30,450 nt of DNA from an uncultured Ellagibacter sp. (GCA_934663775.1 CAKUKU010000019.1:1-30450); one strand, 5' to 3'. Counted from the first letter of the stretch, positions 1 through 7,157 are shown. Numbers and translations are program-made. The notes: a model not told the origin generated them from the letters alone.

Positions 1-805
1 CGAAGGTGCCGACGAGCACGGTCGGCCACTCGCAGAGGTTCACGACCTCGTCGAAGATGCGGGCGGGCGTGTCCACATGGCTGCCGGGACGCTCTGCCTC
101 GATAGCAGCGATGCCCTCGCGAATGGCGGCCTCGCGGGCCTCGGCGCCAAGCACGTAGGAATCCTTGAGCACCTGCTCGTAGGCGGCGGGCTCAGCAACG
201 ACGTGCTCGCCGGGCGCCAGGACGCGATGGCCGCGGGTGGTGTTGCCGCTCGTCACGTCGGCGTAGGTAACGGGCACGACTTCGGAGCCGAGGAGCGCGC
301 AGATCCAGCGGATTGGGCGCACGAAGGTCTCGTGCTCGGAGCCCCAGCGCTGAGAACGGTAGTTCGGCCACTCGATGGCGGCGATGACGTCGTGGCCGAG
401 CGCCGACAGGATCGGCATCGCGGGCTCAGAGGGGACGTTCCTCTCGGCGAAGATGTACTCGTTGCCATCCTCGTCAATCTTGCGGGTGAGCTCGGAGGCA
501 TCAATTCCGCACTTGCGGGCGAAGCCGGCAGCGGCCTTGGTCGGGTTGCCGTCGGCGTCGAAGGCGATTTGGACCTTGGGGCCGCGCTTGACCTCATGGA
601 CAGCCTCGGTGGCGCAGGCCACATCGGACACGATCGCGGCAAGGCGGCGCGGCGAGGACACGACGCGAACGTCGCCATGCGCCAACCCGGCCTCGTCGAG
701 CATCTTCACGACGAGCTTGGGAAGCTGCTTGGAAGCGTTGATCAGCGGCGCCGAGGGCATCTCCTCGGTGCCGATCTCGAGCAGGAAATCCAGAGTATCT
801 GCCAT
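1..805 (-). CDS. glyS: Glycine--tRNA ligase beta subunit, 5' part (gene runs off the window)
   Basis: GlyS is the large subunit of the bacterial alpha2beta2 glycyl-tRNA synthetase; it binds tRNA while the alpha subunit carries the aminoacylation core. The first 268 codons are present and stay open to the window edge. The protein begins MADTLDFLLEIGTEEMPSAP, the N-terminal signature of the family (GTEEMPS), and continues with LSALGHDVIAAIEWPNYRSQ and a later FVRPIRWI segment, both typical of GlyS. The ATG follows the glyQ stop codon directly (TAA then ATG, no gap), so the two subunits are probably translationally coupled. The C-terminal two thirds are outside the window. A long open frame on the opposite strand here is a codon-usage shadow. 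Confidence 0.95.
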   Translation of the reverse strand, partial: MADTLDFLLEIGTEEMPSAPLINASKQLPKLVVKMLDEAGLAHGDVRVVSSPRRLAAIVSDVACATEAVHEVKRGPKVQIAFDADGNPTKAAAGFARKCGIDASELTRKIDEDGNEYIFAERNVPSEPAMPILSALGHDVIAAIEWPNYRSQRWGSEHETFVRPIRWICALLGSEVVPVTYADVTSGNTTRGHRVLAPGEHVVAEPAAYEQVLKDSYVLGAEAREAAIREGIAAIEAERPGSHVDTPARIFDEVVNLCEWPTVLVGTF

Positions 806-1738
806 TTAGGCCACCTCGCCCTTCGTGGAATACGTGTCTTTCTTGCCAGCAACCTCGGCGAGATAGCTCTCGCAGCAGGCCTTGGCGACGGCGCGGACGC
901 GCAGGATGTAGTTGGCGCGCTCGGTCGCAGAGATGGCGCCGCGTGCGTCGAGGATGTTGAACGCGTGGCTGCACTTCATGACGCAGTCGTAGGCCGGCAG
1001 CGGCAGCTTGCGCTCGAGGCAGGAATGGCACTCGGCCTCGTACTCGTCGAATTTGCGGCGCATCAACTCGACGTCGGCGACCTCGAAGTTGTAGGTCGAG
1101 AACTCATACTCGTTCTCATGGAAGACGTCGCCGTAGGTCATGGGCGTGCCGTCGGGCAGATAGGACCACACGAGGTCGTAAACGGAGTCGACGCCCTGCA
1201 CGTACATGGCGATGCGCTCGAGGCCGTAGGTGATCTCGACGGGGACTGGGTCGACCTCGATGCCGCCGACCTGCTGGAAGTACGTGTACTGCGTGACCTC
1301 CATGCCGTCCATCCACACTTCCCAGCCAAGGCCCCACGCGCCGAGCGTCGGGCTTTCCCAGTCGTCCTCGACGAAGCGCACGTCGTGCTCGGCGGGGTCA
1401 AGCCCGATGGCTTTAAGCGAGCCCAGGTAGAGCTCCTGGGAATCGACCGGGCAGGGCTTCAAGATGACCTGGAACTGGTAGTAGTGCTGCATGCGGTTGG
1501 GGTTCTCGCCGTAGCGGCCGTCAGCCGGGCGGCGGCACGGCTGCGGATAGCAGGTGCGCCAGGCGTTCGGCCCGAGGCTGCGCAGCGTGGTGGCGGTATG
1601 GAACGTGCCCGCGCCCACCTCGCTGTCGTAGGGCTGCATGACGACGCAGCCCTGCTTCGCCCAGTAGTGTTGCAGGTTCATGATGATGTCCTGGAACGTC
1701 AGCTTGTCGGCCGCAGGGCCGGCGGATGTCTCTGCCAT
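806..1738 (-). CDS. glyQ: Glycine--tRNA ligase alpha subunit
   Basis: Catalytic alpha subunit of the tetrameric bacterial glycyl-tRNA synthetase, charging tRNA-Gly in the cytoplasm. The 310-residue protein has the usual family length and contains the highly conserved stretches [36 protein letters not shown] and [19 protein letters not shown] near the N-terminus. I place the start at the ATG giving [12 protein letters not shown], because an AGAAGGAGAG ribosome-binding site lies just upstream; an upstream in-frame start would add 17 unconserved residues. It follows lepB by 54 bp and abuts glyS. The leader between lepB and glyQ is too short to hold a T-box riboswitch. Confidence 0.97.
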   Translation of the reverse strand: MAETSAGPAADKLTFQDIIMNLQHYWAKQGCVVMQPYDSEVGAGTFHTATTLRSLGPNAWRTCYPQPCRRPADGRYGENPNRMQHYYQFQVILKPCPVDSQELYLGSLKAIGLDPAEHDVRFVEDDWESPTLGAWGLGWEVWMDGMEVTQYTYFQQVGGIEVDPVPVEITYGLERIAMYVQGVDSVYDLVWSYLPDGTPMTYGDVFHENEYEFSTYNFEVADVELMRRKFDEYEAECHSCLERKLPLPAYDCVMKCSHAFNILDARGAISATERANYILRVRAVAKACCESYLAEVAGKKDTYSTKGEVA

Positions 1739-1792
1739 GACTCTCCTTCTCGTATCGATGCGCGGGACGCCGAGCGCCCGGTTCTCCACCCT

Positions 1793-2362
1793 TTAAGACA
1801 GCACCCCGATATGCGAGATAGGCCAGTAGGTGAACACCGCGTGGCCGGTCACGCTCGAGGCTTCGATCGCACCGAAATAGCGCGAATCCTGCGAATTGGT
1901 TCGATTATCGCCCATGACCCAAAGGCAGCCCTCGGGCACGGTGTAGGGATAGCTGATGGGAACGGCCGTCTTCTCGAACGGCTCGGAAACCTTGTTCTCG
2001 GTGTAGGGCTCGTCGAGCACAACCCCGTCGACGACGACCTTGCCGTTTTGCAGATCGACCGTCTGGCCGCCGGTGGCGATGACGCGCTTGATCAGCGTGC
2101 GGTTGGAGACAAGCGGGTCGGCGAACGTGACGATGTCGCCCTGCTTCGGTTCGCTCGTGTAATAGGAAAGCTTCTCGGAAAAGACGAGGTCGCCCACTTC
2201 GATGGTGTCCTCCATCGAGCCCGAGGGAATCTCGTAGGCGCCAAACACAAACATGTTTAGAAGACGCGAGAGGCCGAACACAATGAGCACCATGAAAACG
2301 ATGCTCAGAACGGAGCGAATTACCTTAGAACCCTGACGTTCGGCATGCTGACCGGAAAACAT
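1793..2362 (-). CDS. lepB: Signal peptidase I
   Basis: Membrane serine protease (S26 family) that removes signal peptides from Sec- and Tat-exported proteins. The 189-residue protein has one N-terminal membrane segment (about residues 15-40), then the catalytic Ser49 in IPSGSMEDTI, the general-base Lys92 in TLIKRVIATGG and the family box GDNRTNSQDSRYFG near the C-terminus. One transmembrane helix and the short length match Gram-positive SipS-type enzymes. The ATG at 2362 was chosen; a TTG three codons upstream is possible, but only 2 nt separate it from the GAAAGGA element. It sits between trmD and glyQ, a common arrangement in Coriobacteriia where lepB follows the trmD cluster. Confidence 0.95.
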   Translation of the reverse strand: MFSGQHAERQGSKVIRSVLSIVFMVLIVFGLSRLLNMFVFGAYEIPSGSMEDTIEVGDLVFSEKLSYYTSEPKQGDIVTFADPLVSNRTLIKRVIATGGQTVDLQNGKVVVDGVVLDEPYTENKVSEPFEKTAVPISYPYTVPEGCLWVMGDNRTNSQDSRYFGAIEASSVTGHAVFTYWPISHIGVLS

Positions 2363-2450
2363 GAAGCGCAATATCCTTTCGATGCGGGAGGACGCGATGC
2401 CGCCCGCGGCTCAAGTCGTGAACCTGAATGATACCGCTTCGAGGGTAGCC

Positions 2451-3341
2451 TTAGTCCTCTTCGGCCAATCTTTGCAGAAAATCCCTGTCAGCGGGCGAAA
2501 GCTCCACGTCGGCAAACAAGTCGGGACGCAGGCGGGCCGTGCGCAACAGGCTCTGCTCGCGGCGCCATTTCGCCACCTTCCCGTGGTCTCCCGAGAGAAG
2601 CACGTCGGGAACCCGCATTCCGCGAAACTCGGCGGGGCGCGTGTACTGGGGATATTCCAAAAGGCCGTCGGAAAAGCTTTCGGTGAGCGCCCCATCTTCG
2701 GCACCGAGCACGCCAGGGAGCTTGCGAACCACAGCGTCGATCACGACCATCGAGGCAAGCTCGCCGCTCGTGAGCACGTAGTCCCCAAGCGATATGACGC
2801 GATCCGCCAGCGCGTAAGCGCGCTCGTCGATGCCCTCGTAGTGCCCGCAAATGAACAGGAGGCGCTCTTCTTTGGCAAGATCGAGCGCGATTTCGTCGCA
2901 GAAACGCTCGCCCTGCGGCGCGAGGAAGATAGTACAGGGCTTGGGGGGGTTTGGCTGCGGCACGGCAGCCAAATCGGGCAGCGCCCAGTCGCTCGGCAGT
3001 CCTGCTCGCACGGAAGTGCCAGAGGGCACTTCCGGCTCGTGCGGAACTCGCTTTGTGGACGCCGCCCGATCCGGCTGCCCCAAGCAGGAATCGAGACTGC
3101 ATCCTGTCCCCTTTGCGCAGATCGCGTCGTACGCTTCGAAGAGCGGCTCGCACTTCATGACGAGCCCGGCGCCTCCACCATAGGGGTCATCGTCGGTCGT
3201 ACGATGGCGGTCGTGCGTCCAATCGCGCAGGTCATACGCGTGAAAGTCGAGAATACCCTTCTCTTGGGCAATGCGCATCATCGACGAGTTCATCACCGAG
3301 TCGTACATGCCCGGAAACGTTGACAGGGTCTCGATGATCAT
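2451..3341 (-). CDS. trmD: tRNA (guanine-37-N1) methyltransferase with an in-frame insertion
   Basis: SPOUT-class enzyme that methylates G37 next to the anticodon of tRNAs reading CNN codons, preventing +1 frameshifting; generally essential. Conserved motifs are visible: TFPGMYDSV at the N-terminus, DLRDWTHDRHRTTDDDPYGG (residues 37-56), FLAPQG, ICGHYEGIDER, ISLGDYVLTSGELA and PQYTRPAEFRGMRVPDVLLS. The protein has 296 residues where about 230-250 is usual. The excess is one block at residues 86-134, between LFEAYDAI and CTIFLAPQG, encoded by a 147-bp palindromic element (separate entry). Removing it leaves 247 residues. The start has an AAGGAGG site 7 nt upstream. A C7 run (coding strand) lies at the end of the insert. 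Both halves look intact, so the enzyme is presumably active. Confidence 0.95.
   Translation of the reverse strand: MIIETLSTFPGMYDSVMNSSMMRIAQEKGILDFHAYDLRDWTHDRHRTTDDDPYGGGAGLVMKCEPLFEAYDAICAKGTGCSLDSCLGQPDRAASTKRVPHEPEVPSGTSVRAGLPSDWALPDLAAVPQPNPPKPCTIFLAPQGERFCDEIALDLAKEERLLFICGHYEGIDERAYALADRVISLGDYVLTSGELASMVVIDAVVRKLPGVLGAEDGALTESFSDGLLEYPQYTRPAEFRGMRVPDVLLSGDHGKVAKWRREQSLLRTARLRPDLFADVELSPADRDFLQRLAEED
2939..3085. repeat. 147-bp foldback (palindromic) element inserted in frame in trmD
   Basis: The element is bounded by a perfect 8-bp terminal inverted repeat, GCTTGGGG at 2939-2946 and CCCCAAGC at 3078-3085. Inside are a 9-bp perfect hairpin (2950-2958 with 2965-2973, 6-nt loop) and a central 9-bp perfect hairpin (3012-3020 with 3025-3033, loop AGAG). 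The arms next to the ends are also complementary: the ATCGGGC core near 2973-2979 pairs with GCCCGAT near 3064-3070. The length is exactly 49 codons with no stop codon in the trmD frame. The translated block looks unlike any TrmD segment. It resembles in concept the Rickettsia palindromic elements that insert in frame into genes; whether copies exist elsewhere in this genome cannot be seen here. Confidence 0.75.
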
Positions 3342-3361
3342 CCGATGTCCTCCTTGAAATG

Positions 3362-3397
3362 AAAAATGGGCGCCCAGGACAGACCCTGAACGCCCAT
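3362..3397 (-). terminator. Intra-operon hairpin with U-tract between rimM and trmD
   Basis: A 7-bp stem (ATGGGCG with CGCCCAT) encloses a further 4-bp CAGG/CCTG pairing and is followed on the minus strand by five T. It lies after the rimM stop and just before the trmD ribosome-binding site, so it could act as a partial terminator or attenuator lowering trmD, lepB and glyQS expression relative to rpsP. It was read directly; function is inferred. Confidence 0.55.
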
Positions 3398-3414
3398 CTC
3401 GCGGGATTGCGTTG

Positions 3415-3945
3415 CTACAAGCTCAAAAGGCCCGCCGGCACATCGACATCGATGCGCTCGCGATCCTCGTCGATGCCGACCAAAAACTCGTCCACAAGCG
3501 GAATGAGCAGGGGCGATTGCCCGTCTGCGCGATCGACGACGAGAAGGCTCTGCCCAGGGTTGTCCTCCACACGCAGAAGCGTCCCCAGAAGGCCCGCCTG
3601 CGCATCATGGACTTCCCACCCGGACACGCCGTCGGAATGCGCCGCCGCGATGGCCTGCGCAAGTTCGGGAAGTTCCTCACGACGAACGAGCACGTGGCAT
3701 CCGCAAAGCGCCTTCGCCGCGTCGATGTCGTCTACGCCCTCGAACCACACGACGGCGGAGGTATCGTCCTGCGGGCGGATTTCCTCAACCTTCGCGCGAC
3801 GGGGCATATCGAGCACGGGCGGCACGAACGCCACCTCCATGCCCTCCTCGAGCAAAAAAGGAAGGCCCGACGCGCTTCGCACGACGAGCCCCCCATCTAG
3901 ATTCTTCGCAGTCGCCAACCAGGCAACATCAGCCCAGGTGCGCAC
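3415..3945 (-). CDS. rimM: 16S rRNA processing protein RimM
   Basis: Ribosome maturation factor that binds S19 and helps assemble the 30S head domain. The 176-residue product has the two-part RimM layout: an N-terminal beta-barrel domain (residues about 1-90, with VEEIRPQDDTSAVVWFEGVDDIDAAKAL) and a C-terminal PRC-barrel domain (VSGWEVHDAQAGLLGTLLRV, then PLLIPLVDEFLVGIDEDRER). The start is GTG and overlaps the khpA stop codon by one base (TAGTG), indicating translational coupling. The N-terminus lacks the usual VGRI-type opening, reading WADVAWLATAKNLDGGLVV instead, so the first strand is somewhat diverged. Position between khpA and trmD is the classical one. Confidence 0.93.
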   Translation of the reverse strand: MRTWADVAWLATAKNLDGGLVVRSASGLPFLLEEGMEVAFVPPVLDMPRRAKVEEIRPQDDTSAVVWFEGVDDIDAAKALCGCHVLVRREELPELAQAIAAAHSDGVSGWEVHDAQAGLLGTLLRVEDNPGQSLLVVDRADGQSPLLIPLVDEFLVGIDEDRERIDVDVPAGLLSL

Positions 3946-4199
3946 TATTCGACAAGCTCCACGTCAACGGGGATGTCGGCACGGGAAGCCGCCGCGCGAG
4001 CAAGCGTGCGGATAGCCTTGATGACGCGACCTTGACGGCCGATGATCTTGCCAGCGTCCTCTTCGTTCACGCGAATCTCCACGAGAATCGAACCCTCTTC
4101 GGTTTCGCTTCCCTGGATATCGAGATCCTCCTCGTTGTCGACGAGGGGGCGAACAATCGCGTCAACCAAGCCGACGAGATCTTCCGTCTGCTCGGACAT
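3945..4199 (-). CDS. khpA: KH-domain RNA-binding protein KhpA (YlqC family)
   Basis: Small KH-domain protein of 84 residues, usually encoded between rpsP and rimM. In firmicutes and streptococci the family partners with KhpB/EloR to bind RNAs linked to cell elongation and division. The RNA-binding GxxG motif is visible in DAGKIIGRQGRVIKAIRTL (about residues 48-66). The start giving MSEQTEDLVGLVDAIVRPLV matches the family N-terminus; an upstream alternative would run through the rpsP 3' end. It starts 5 nt after the rpsP stop and overlaps rimM by 1 nt. Confidence 0.94.
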   Translation of the reverse strand: MSEQTEDLVGLVDAIVRPLVDNEEDLDIQGSETEEGSILVEIRVNEEDAGKIIGRQGRVIKAIRTLARAAASRADIPVDVELVE

Positions 4200-4204
4200 G
4201 TCTT

Positions 4205-4450
4205 CTACGCTTCCTTGCGAGCGGTTTCGAGAAGACGAGCGACCGTGTCGGTCGGCTGAGCGCCATTGGCGATCCACTTGTCAACCTTCTCGAGGTCGAA
4301 CTTGATCATAGAGGGATCGACGCACGGATTGTAGCGGCCGACCTCTTCGATGAACTTGCCGTCACGCGGAGCGCGAGCATCGGCAACGACGATACGGTAG
4401 TACGGACGCTTCTTAGCGCCGTGACGAGCCAGGCGAATTTTGACTGCCAT
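4205..4450 (-). CDS. rpsP: 30S ribosomal protein S16
   Basis: Component of the small ribosomal subunit body, needed for 30S assembly. The 81-residue product begins [20 protein letters not shown], the diagnostic S16 N-terminus, and carries [20 protein letters not shown] in the middle. An AAAAGGAG ribosome-binding site lies about 8 nt upstream of the ATG. It is the first gene of the rpsP-khpA-rimM-trmD-lepB-glyQS run and has its own promoter, so it is probably transcribed apart from the oxidoreductase gene before it. The 5' leader carries a small hairpin (CGAAG at 4491-4495 with CTTCG at 4502-4506) of unknown role. Confidence 0.98.
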   Translation of the reverse strand: MAVKIRLARHGAKKRPYYRIVVADARAPRDGKFIEEVGRYNPCVDPSMIKFDLEKVDKWIANGAQPTDTVARLLETARKEA

Positions 4451-4525
4451 GAAGTTGAACTCCTTTTAACCTTACATCTTTCGATTTCCGCGAAGCTTCA
4501 ACTTCGGGAAAAACAGCGATTGCTA

Positions 4526-4554
4526 ATACTACCTAGATTTGAATGAAATGGCAA
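4526..4554 (-). promoter_or_regulatory. Putative sigma-70-type promoter of rpsP operon
   Basis: On the minus strand, a -35 box TTGCCA (one mismatch to consensus) is followed after exactly 17 nt by a -10 box TAGTAT. The expected start is near 4519, giving a leader of about 70 nt before rpsP. Only match to consensus supports it. Confidence 0.6.
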
Positions 4555-4594
4555 GCGAGAACGCATGATACCCACACAAACGGACGAAAGCGGC

Positions 4595-5137
4595 CTATGC
4601 AAGGCTTGCACCGAGCTCGCGAGCCTTCTCAAGACCGGGGTTGCCAGCGATGGCGCCCTTCTCGAAAACGGCGTTCACGACGACCTCGCCGATGCTTTCC
4701 TGGTGCGTGTATGCGTTCGAGCGCTTATAGGTGTCGAGCAGCGAGTCCGCCGCCGTGATGTCCTTGTCCTCCAGGCAGAGCAGCAGGCCGACGCGCGGGA
4801 TGTTGAACGACTTCGCGATGCCGCAGAACATGCGGTCCTGGAAGGCTTTCAGCTGCGCAGGGTATGTGAAGCAATAGAGCGGCGTGGCGTACACGAGCAC
4901 GTCTGCCCAGTGAAGGTCGGGGTAGAACTGCTGCATGTCGTCTTGCTGAATGCATGCACCTTCATGAGAGAAACAGTAGTTGCACCCAAGGCAGCCCGCG
5001 ATCTTCGCGCGCCCGGCGTCGATGCGCCGCACCTCGCAGCCCACCGACTTCGCTCCCTCGATGAACGCCTCGGCGAGCGCGTCGGAGTTGCCGCCGATGC
5101 GCGGGCTCCCCGTCACTACCAGCACCTTGCAAGACAT
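4595..5137 (-). CDS. Flavodoxin-fold NAD(P)H-dependent FMN reductase-like oxidoreductase
   Basis: Flavodoxin-fold protein of 180 residues related to NADPH-dependent FMN reductases and iron-sulfur flavoproteins of anaerobes. The FMN phosphate-binding loop is clear near the N-terminus (VVTGSPRIGGNSDAL), and the middle has VLVYATPLYCFTYPAQLKAF, the family's flavin-binding loop. A cysteine-rich stretch GCLGCNYCFSHEGACIQ (about residues 48-64) resembles the cluster seen in iron-sulfur flavoproteins and related reductases, so a metal or redox role is possible; the electron acceptor is unknown. It sits between ffh and rpsP, where these genes are normally adjacent, so it looks like an insertion into a conserved operon. 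The ribosome-binding site is GAGAGGGGA. The upstream region is strongly structured (separate entry). Confidence 0.88.
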   Translation of the reverse strand: MSCKVLVVTGSPRIGGNSDALAEAFIEGAKSVGCEVRRIDAGRAKIAGCLGCNYCFSHEGACIQQDDMQQFYPDLHWADVLVYATPLYCFTYPAQLKAFQDRMFCGIAKSFNIPRVGLLLCLEDKDITAADSLLDTYKRSNAYTHQESIGEVVVNAVFEKGAIAGNPGLEKARELGASLA

Positions 5138-5160
5138 AACCGTCCCCTCTCTCGTAATGC

Positions 5161-5338
5161 GCCTGGGCAGCAGGCCTCTCTTCCTGCCGCCCAGGCACGA
5201 ACCCGCACTCCCCCGCTTCTCATGCGGCGGGTGCCTTCAGGTGGCTCTTGCCAAGCCTGCTCGCCCCTGCCCGTTCCCCAACCGTTTCACACGGCGGTTG
5301 GACGTTTTGATTGCAGGCTCGAGCAGCCAGGCGCCACC
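5161..5338 (-). promoter_or_regulatory. Structured leader: tandem hairpins plus long stem before the oxidoreductase gene
   Basis: Between ffh and the oxidoreductase, the strand read as mRNA can form: an outer GGTGGC/GCCACC closing stem (5240-5245 with 5333-5338), an AGCCTGC/GCAGGCT stem (5254-5260 with 5313-5319), and a 7-bp hairpin (5278-5284 with 5295-5301). Next comes a related hairpin around 5201-5232 (ACCCGC with GCGGGT). Last is a 14-bp stem with one mismatch (5161-5174 with 5183-5196) just before the ribosome-binding site. The two middle hairpins share sequence (CTCATGCGGCGGG versus TCACACGGCGGTT), suggesting tandem related units. It could be a cis-acting RNA or a palindromic repeat; no known riboswitch motif was recognised. 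Confidence 0.45.
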
Positions 5339-5347
5339 CCTGCTCGA

Positions 5348-6760
5348 TTACTTGTCGCCCTGCTCGAGCATCGCCTGCACCTTCTTGATGTCGGCCATGC
5401 TCATGCCGCCCGGCATGCCCGGAATGCGGCGGCGGCGCTTGCCCTTCTTCCCCTTCTTGCCGGACGCCTCGTCGACCGAGGGCATCATCTTCTTCATCAT
5501 CTTCTTGGTCTCGTTGAACTGCTTCATGAGCTGGTTCACCTCGGTGACCGACACGCCGGCGCCTGCGGCGATGCGCGCGCGGCGACTGCCGTTCAAAAGC
5601 TCGGGCTTGTTGCGTTCGGCCTTCGTCATGGAGTTGATGATGACCTCCATGTGATCGAGCGCGCCCTCGTCGACCTGACCCGACCCGAGCGCCTTGTCGC
5701 CACCGGGAAGCGCGCTTACAAGCTTGCGCACGCCGCCCATCTTGCGGATTTGGCGGTTCATGTCGATGAAGTCGTTCAGCGTGAGCTGGGATTTCGCGAG
5801 GCGCTTCGCCGTTTCGGCCTCTTCAGCCTCCTTCTGCACGCGCACGGCGCTCTCGATGAGACTCACCATGTCGCCCATGCCCAAGATGCGCTTGGCGATG
5901 CGGTCGGGGTGGAACTCCTCGAGCGAATCGGGCTTTTCACCTGCACTGATGAACTTGATGGGCTTGCCTGTGACCTGCTTGATGGAAAGCGCGCCGCCGC
6001 CGCGGGCGTCGCCGTCCATCTTCGACATGATGACGCCGTCGAAGTCGACGCGCTCGGCGAACGCAGCTGCCACGTTCACGACGTCTTGGCCGGTCATCGC
6101 GTCGACGACCATGAGAATCTGGTCGGGCTTGACGGCGCGCTTGATGGCCTCGGCTTCCTCCATCATCTCGTCGTCGACGTGCAGACGGCCCGCCGTGTCG
6201 ACGATGACGACGTCGCGCAGATGGTCGATGGCGTCGCGCACGCCCTCCTTCGCGATGGCGACCGGATCCTTCCCATCGCCGCGGTACACGCGCACACCCA
6301 TCTCGTCGCCGAGCGTTTGGAGCTGGTCGGCGGCGGCGGGACGGTACACGTCGCACGCCACGAGCAGCGGTGAGTGGTTCTCCTGCTTCAGGCGGTACGC
6401 GAGCTTCGCCGCAGCGGTCGTCTTGCCCGAGCCCTGCAGGCCGACGAGCATGATGACGTTGGGAATGCGGCTCGAGAGGACGAGCTTCGAGTCGGTGCGA
6501 CCGAGCAGTTCGGTCAGCTCGTCGAGCACAATCTTCACGACGTTTTGCGCCGGCGTGAGCGAATCGAGCACCTCAGCCGTCAGGCAGCGTTCCTTCGTGC
6601 GCGCGCAGAATTGCTTCACGACCTTAAAGTTCACGTCGGCCTCGAGCAGCGCCAAGCGGATCTCGCGCATGGCGGCGTTGATGTCGTCCTCGGTCAGGCG
6701 GCCCTTGCCGCGCAGGCTGGAAAAGATGCTTTGCAAACGCTCAGACAAGCTTTCGAGCAT
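5348..6760 (-). CDS. ffh: Signal recognition particle protein Ffh
   Basis: SRP54-type GTPase that binds signal sequences with 4.5S RNA and docks with FtsY for co-translational membrane targeting. The 470-residue protein shows the N domain (residues 1-90), the G domain with the P-loop GLQGSGKTTAAAKLAYRL (about 109-126), DTAGRLHVD, and the closing loop SKMDGDARGGGALSI. The methionine-rich M domain follows, with SMTKAERNKPELLNGSRRAR and the C-terminal basic run GKKGKKGKRRRRIPGMPGG. A TCGGAGGT ribosome-binding site precedes the ATG. The SRP RNA gene is not in this window. ffh is the first gene of the block and has its own promoter signal. Confidence 0.98.
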   Translation of the reverse strand: MLESLSERLQSIFSSLRGKGRLTEDDINAAMREIRLALLEADVNFKVVKQFCARTKERCLTAEVLDSLTPAQNVVKIVLDELTELLGRTDSKLVLSSRIPNVIMLVGLQGSGKTTAAAKLAYRLKQENHSPLLVACDVYRPAAADQLQTLGDEMGVRVYRGDGKDPVAIAKEGVRDAIDHLRDVVIVDTAGRLHVDDEMMEEAEAIKRAVKPDQILMVVDAMTGQDVVNVAAAFAERVDFDGVIMSKMDGDARGGGALSIKQVTGKPIKFISAGEKPDSLEEFHPDRIAKRILGMGDMVSLIESAVRVQKEAEEAETAKRLAKSQLTLNDFIDMNRQIRKMGGVRKLVSALPGGDKALGSGQVDEGALDHMEVIINSMTKAERNKPELLNGSRRARIAAGAGVSVTEVNQLMKQFNETKKMMKKMMPSVDEASGKKGKKGKRRRRIPGMPGGMSMADIKKVQAMLEQGDK

Positions 6761-6785
6761 GGAAACCTCCGAGATGCTGAAGGGA

Positions 6786-6813
6786 TAAAATCAGTATGAT
6801 TTTAAGGATTATA
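6786..6813 (-). promoter_or_regulatory. ffh promoter -10 box with a perfect inverted repeat over the start site
   Basis: The minus strand has a perfect TATAAT (6808-6813) about 50 nt upstream of ffh. The predicted start falls inside a perfect 8-bp inverted repeat with 3-nt spacer (6786-6793 TAAAATCA, 6797-6804 TGATTTTA). No good -35 box is visible at 16-18 nt. The repeat could be an operator or a hairpin at the RNA 5' end. Confidence 0.5.
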
Positions 6814-6937
6814 CGCCAGGCGAGACATGGCGGCGGCGGAAACGATGCCCTGCGGACATTGGTTGCACCAAAAACGCGCCTTTCGATTTCTTCCGCACAT
6901 TTTCGGAAATCGGGAACTTTGACACGCGAAGGGTCGA

Positions 6938-7108
6938 ATTCTGGCACAAATACCGAGTTGTCCCGCGATTTCAGGGGGCAATCCGCGCAGAATCGTGCGC
7001 CCTAGGAGCCCGTTTCCGTAGAGCGTTTGCAAAAGGCCAGGTCAGATTATTCGGACCCTGATACTTCGGATTCTAGCTAGTGGGACAACTCGGGATTTGT
7101 GCCAGAAT
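6938..7108. repeat. 27-bp inverted repeat pair (26/27) in the ffh upstream region
   Basis: The 344-bp stretch 6814-7157 has no gene. It contains two copies of a 27-mer (core CTGGCACAAAT then CGAGTTGTCCC) in opposite orientation, at 6938-6964 and 7082-7108, differing at one base and separated by 117 bp. Nearby is another inverted repeat, CGATTTC at 6884-6890 with GAAATCG at 6906-6912. The layout fits a small non-autonomous element (171 bp with its terminal repeats) or two copies of a dispersed intergenic repeat. A 4-bp TCGA lies just outside each arm, but no clean target duplication can be claimed. Confidence 0.6.
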
Positions 7109-7157
7109 CTTCGAAGCGAGCGACCATACGCCCCATCAAAAACACCAGCAGCAGCAA

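Noticed and set aside
1739..1792. AGGGTGG sequence between lepB and glyQ resembling the T-box antiterminator motif
   Set aside because: The gap is only 54 bp and overlaps the lepB stop; there is no room for the specifier loop or terminator and no full AGGGTGGNACCGCG match.
77..2260. 727-codon open frame on the plus strand opposite glyS, glyQ and lepB
   Set aside because: It is antisense to three well-conserved genes, rich in Ala/Gly/Leu/Val/Asp/Arg from complementary high-GC codons, and shows no domain.
5138..5347. SRP RNA (ffs) gene next to ffh
   Set aside because: The region folds well, but I find no conserved SRP Alu or domain IV signature such as the GGAA tetraloop with its asymmetric loop.
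4565..6373. 602-codon plus-strand frame opposite ffh and the oxidoreductase
   Set aside because: Antisense to ffh motifs, His/Ala/Leu-rich shadow, no ribosome-binding site.
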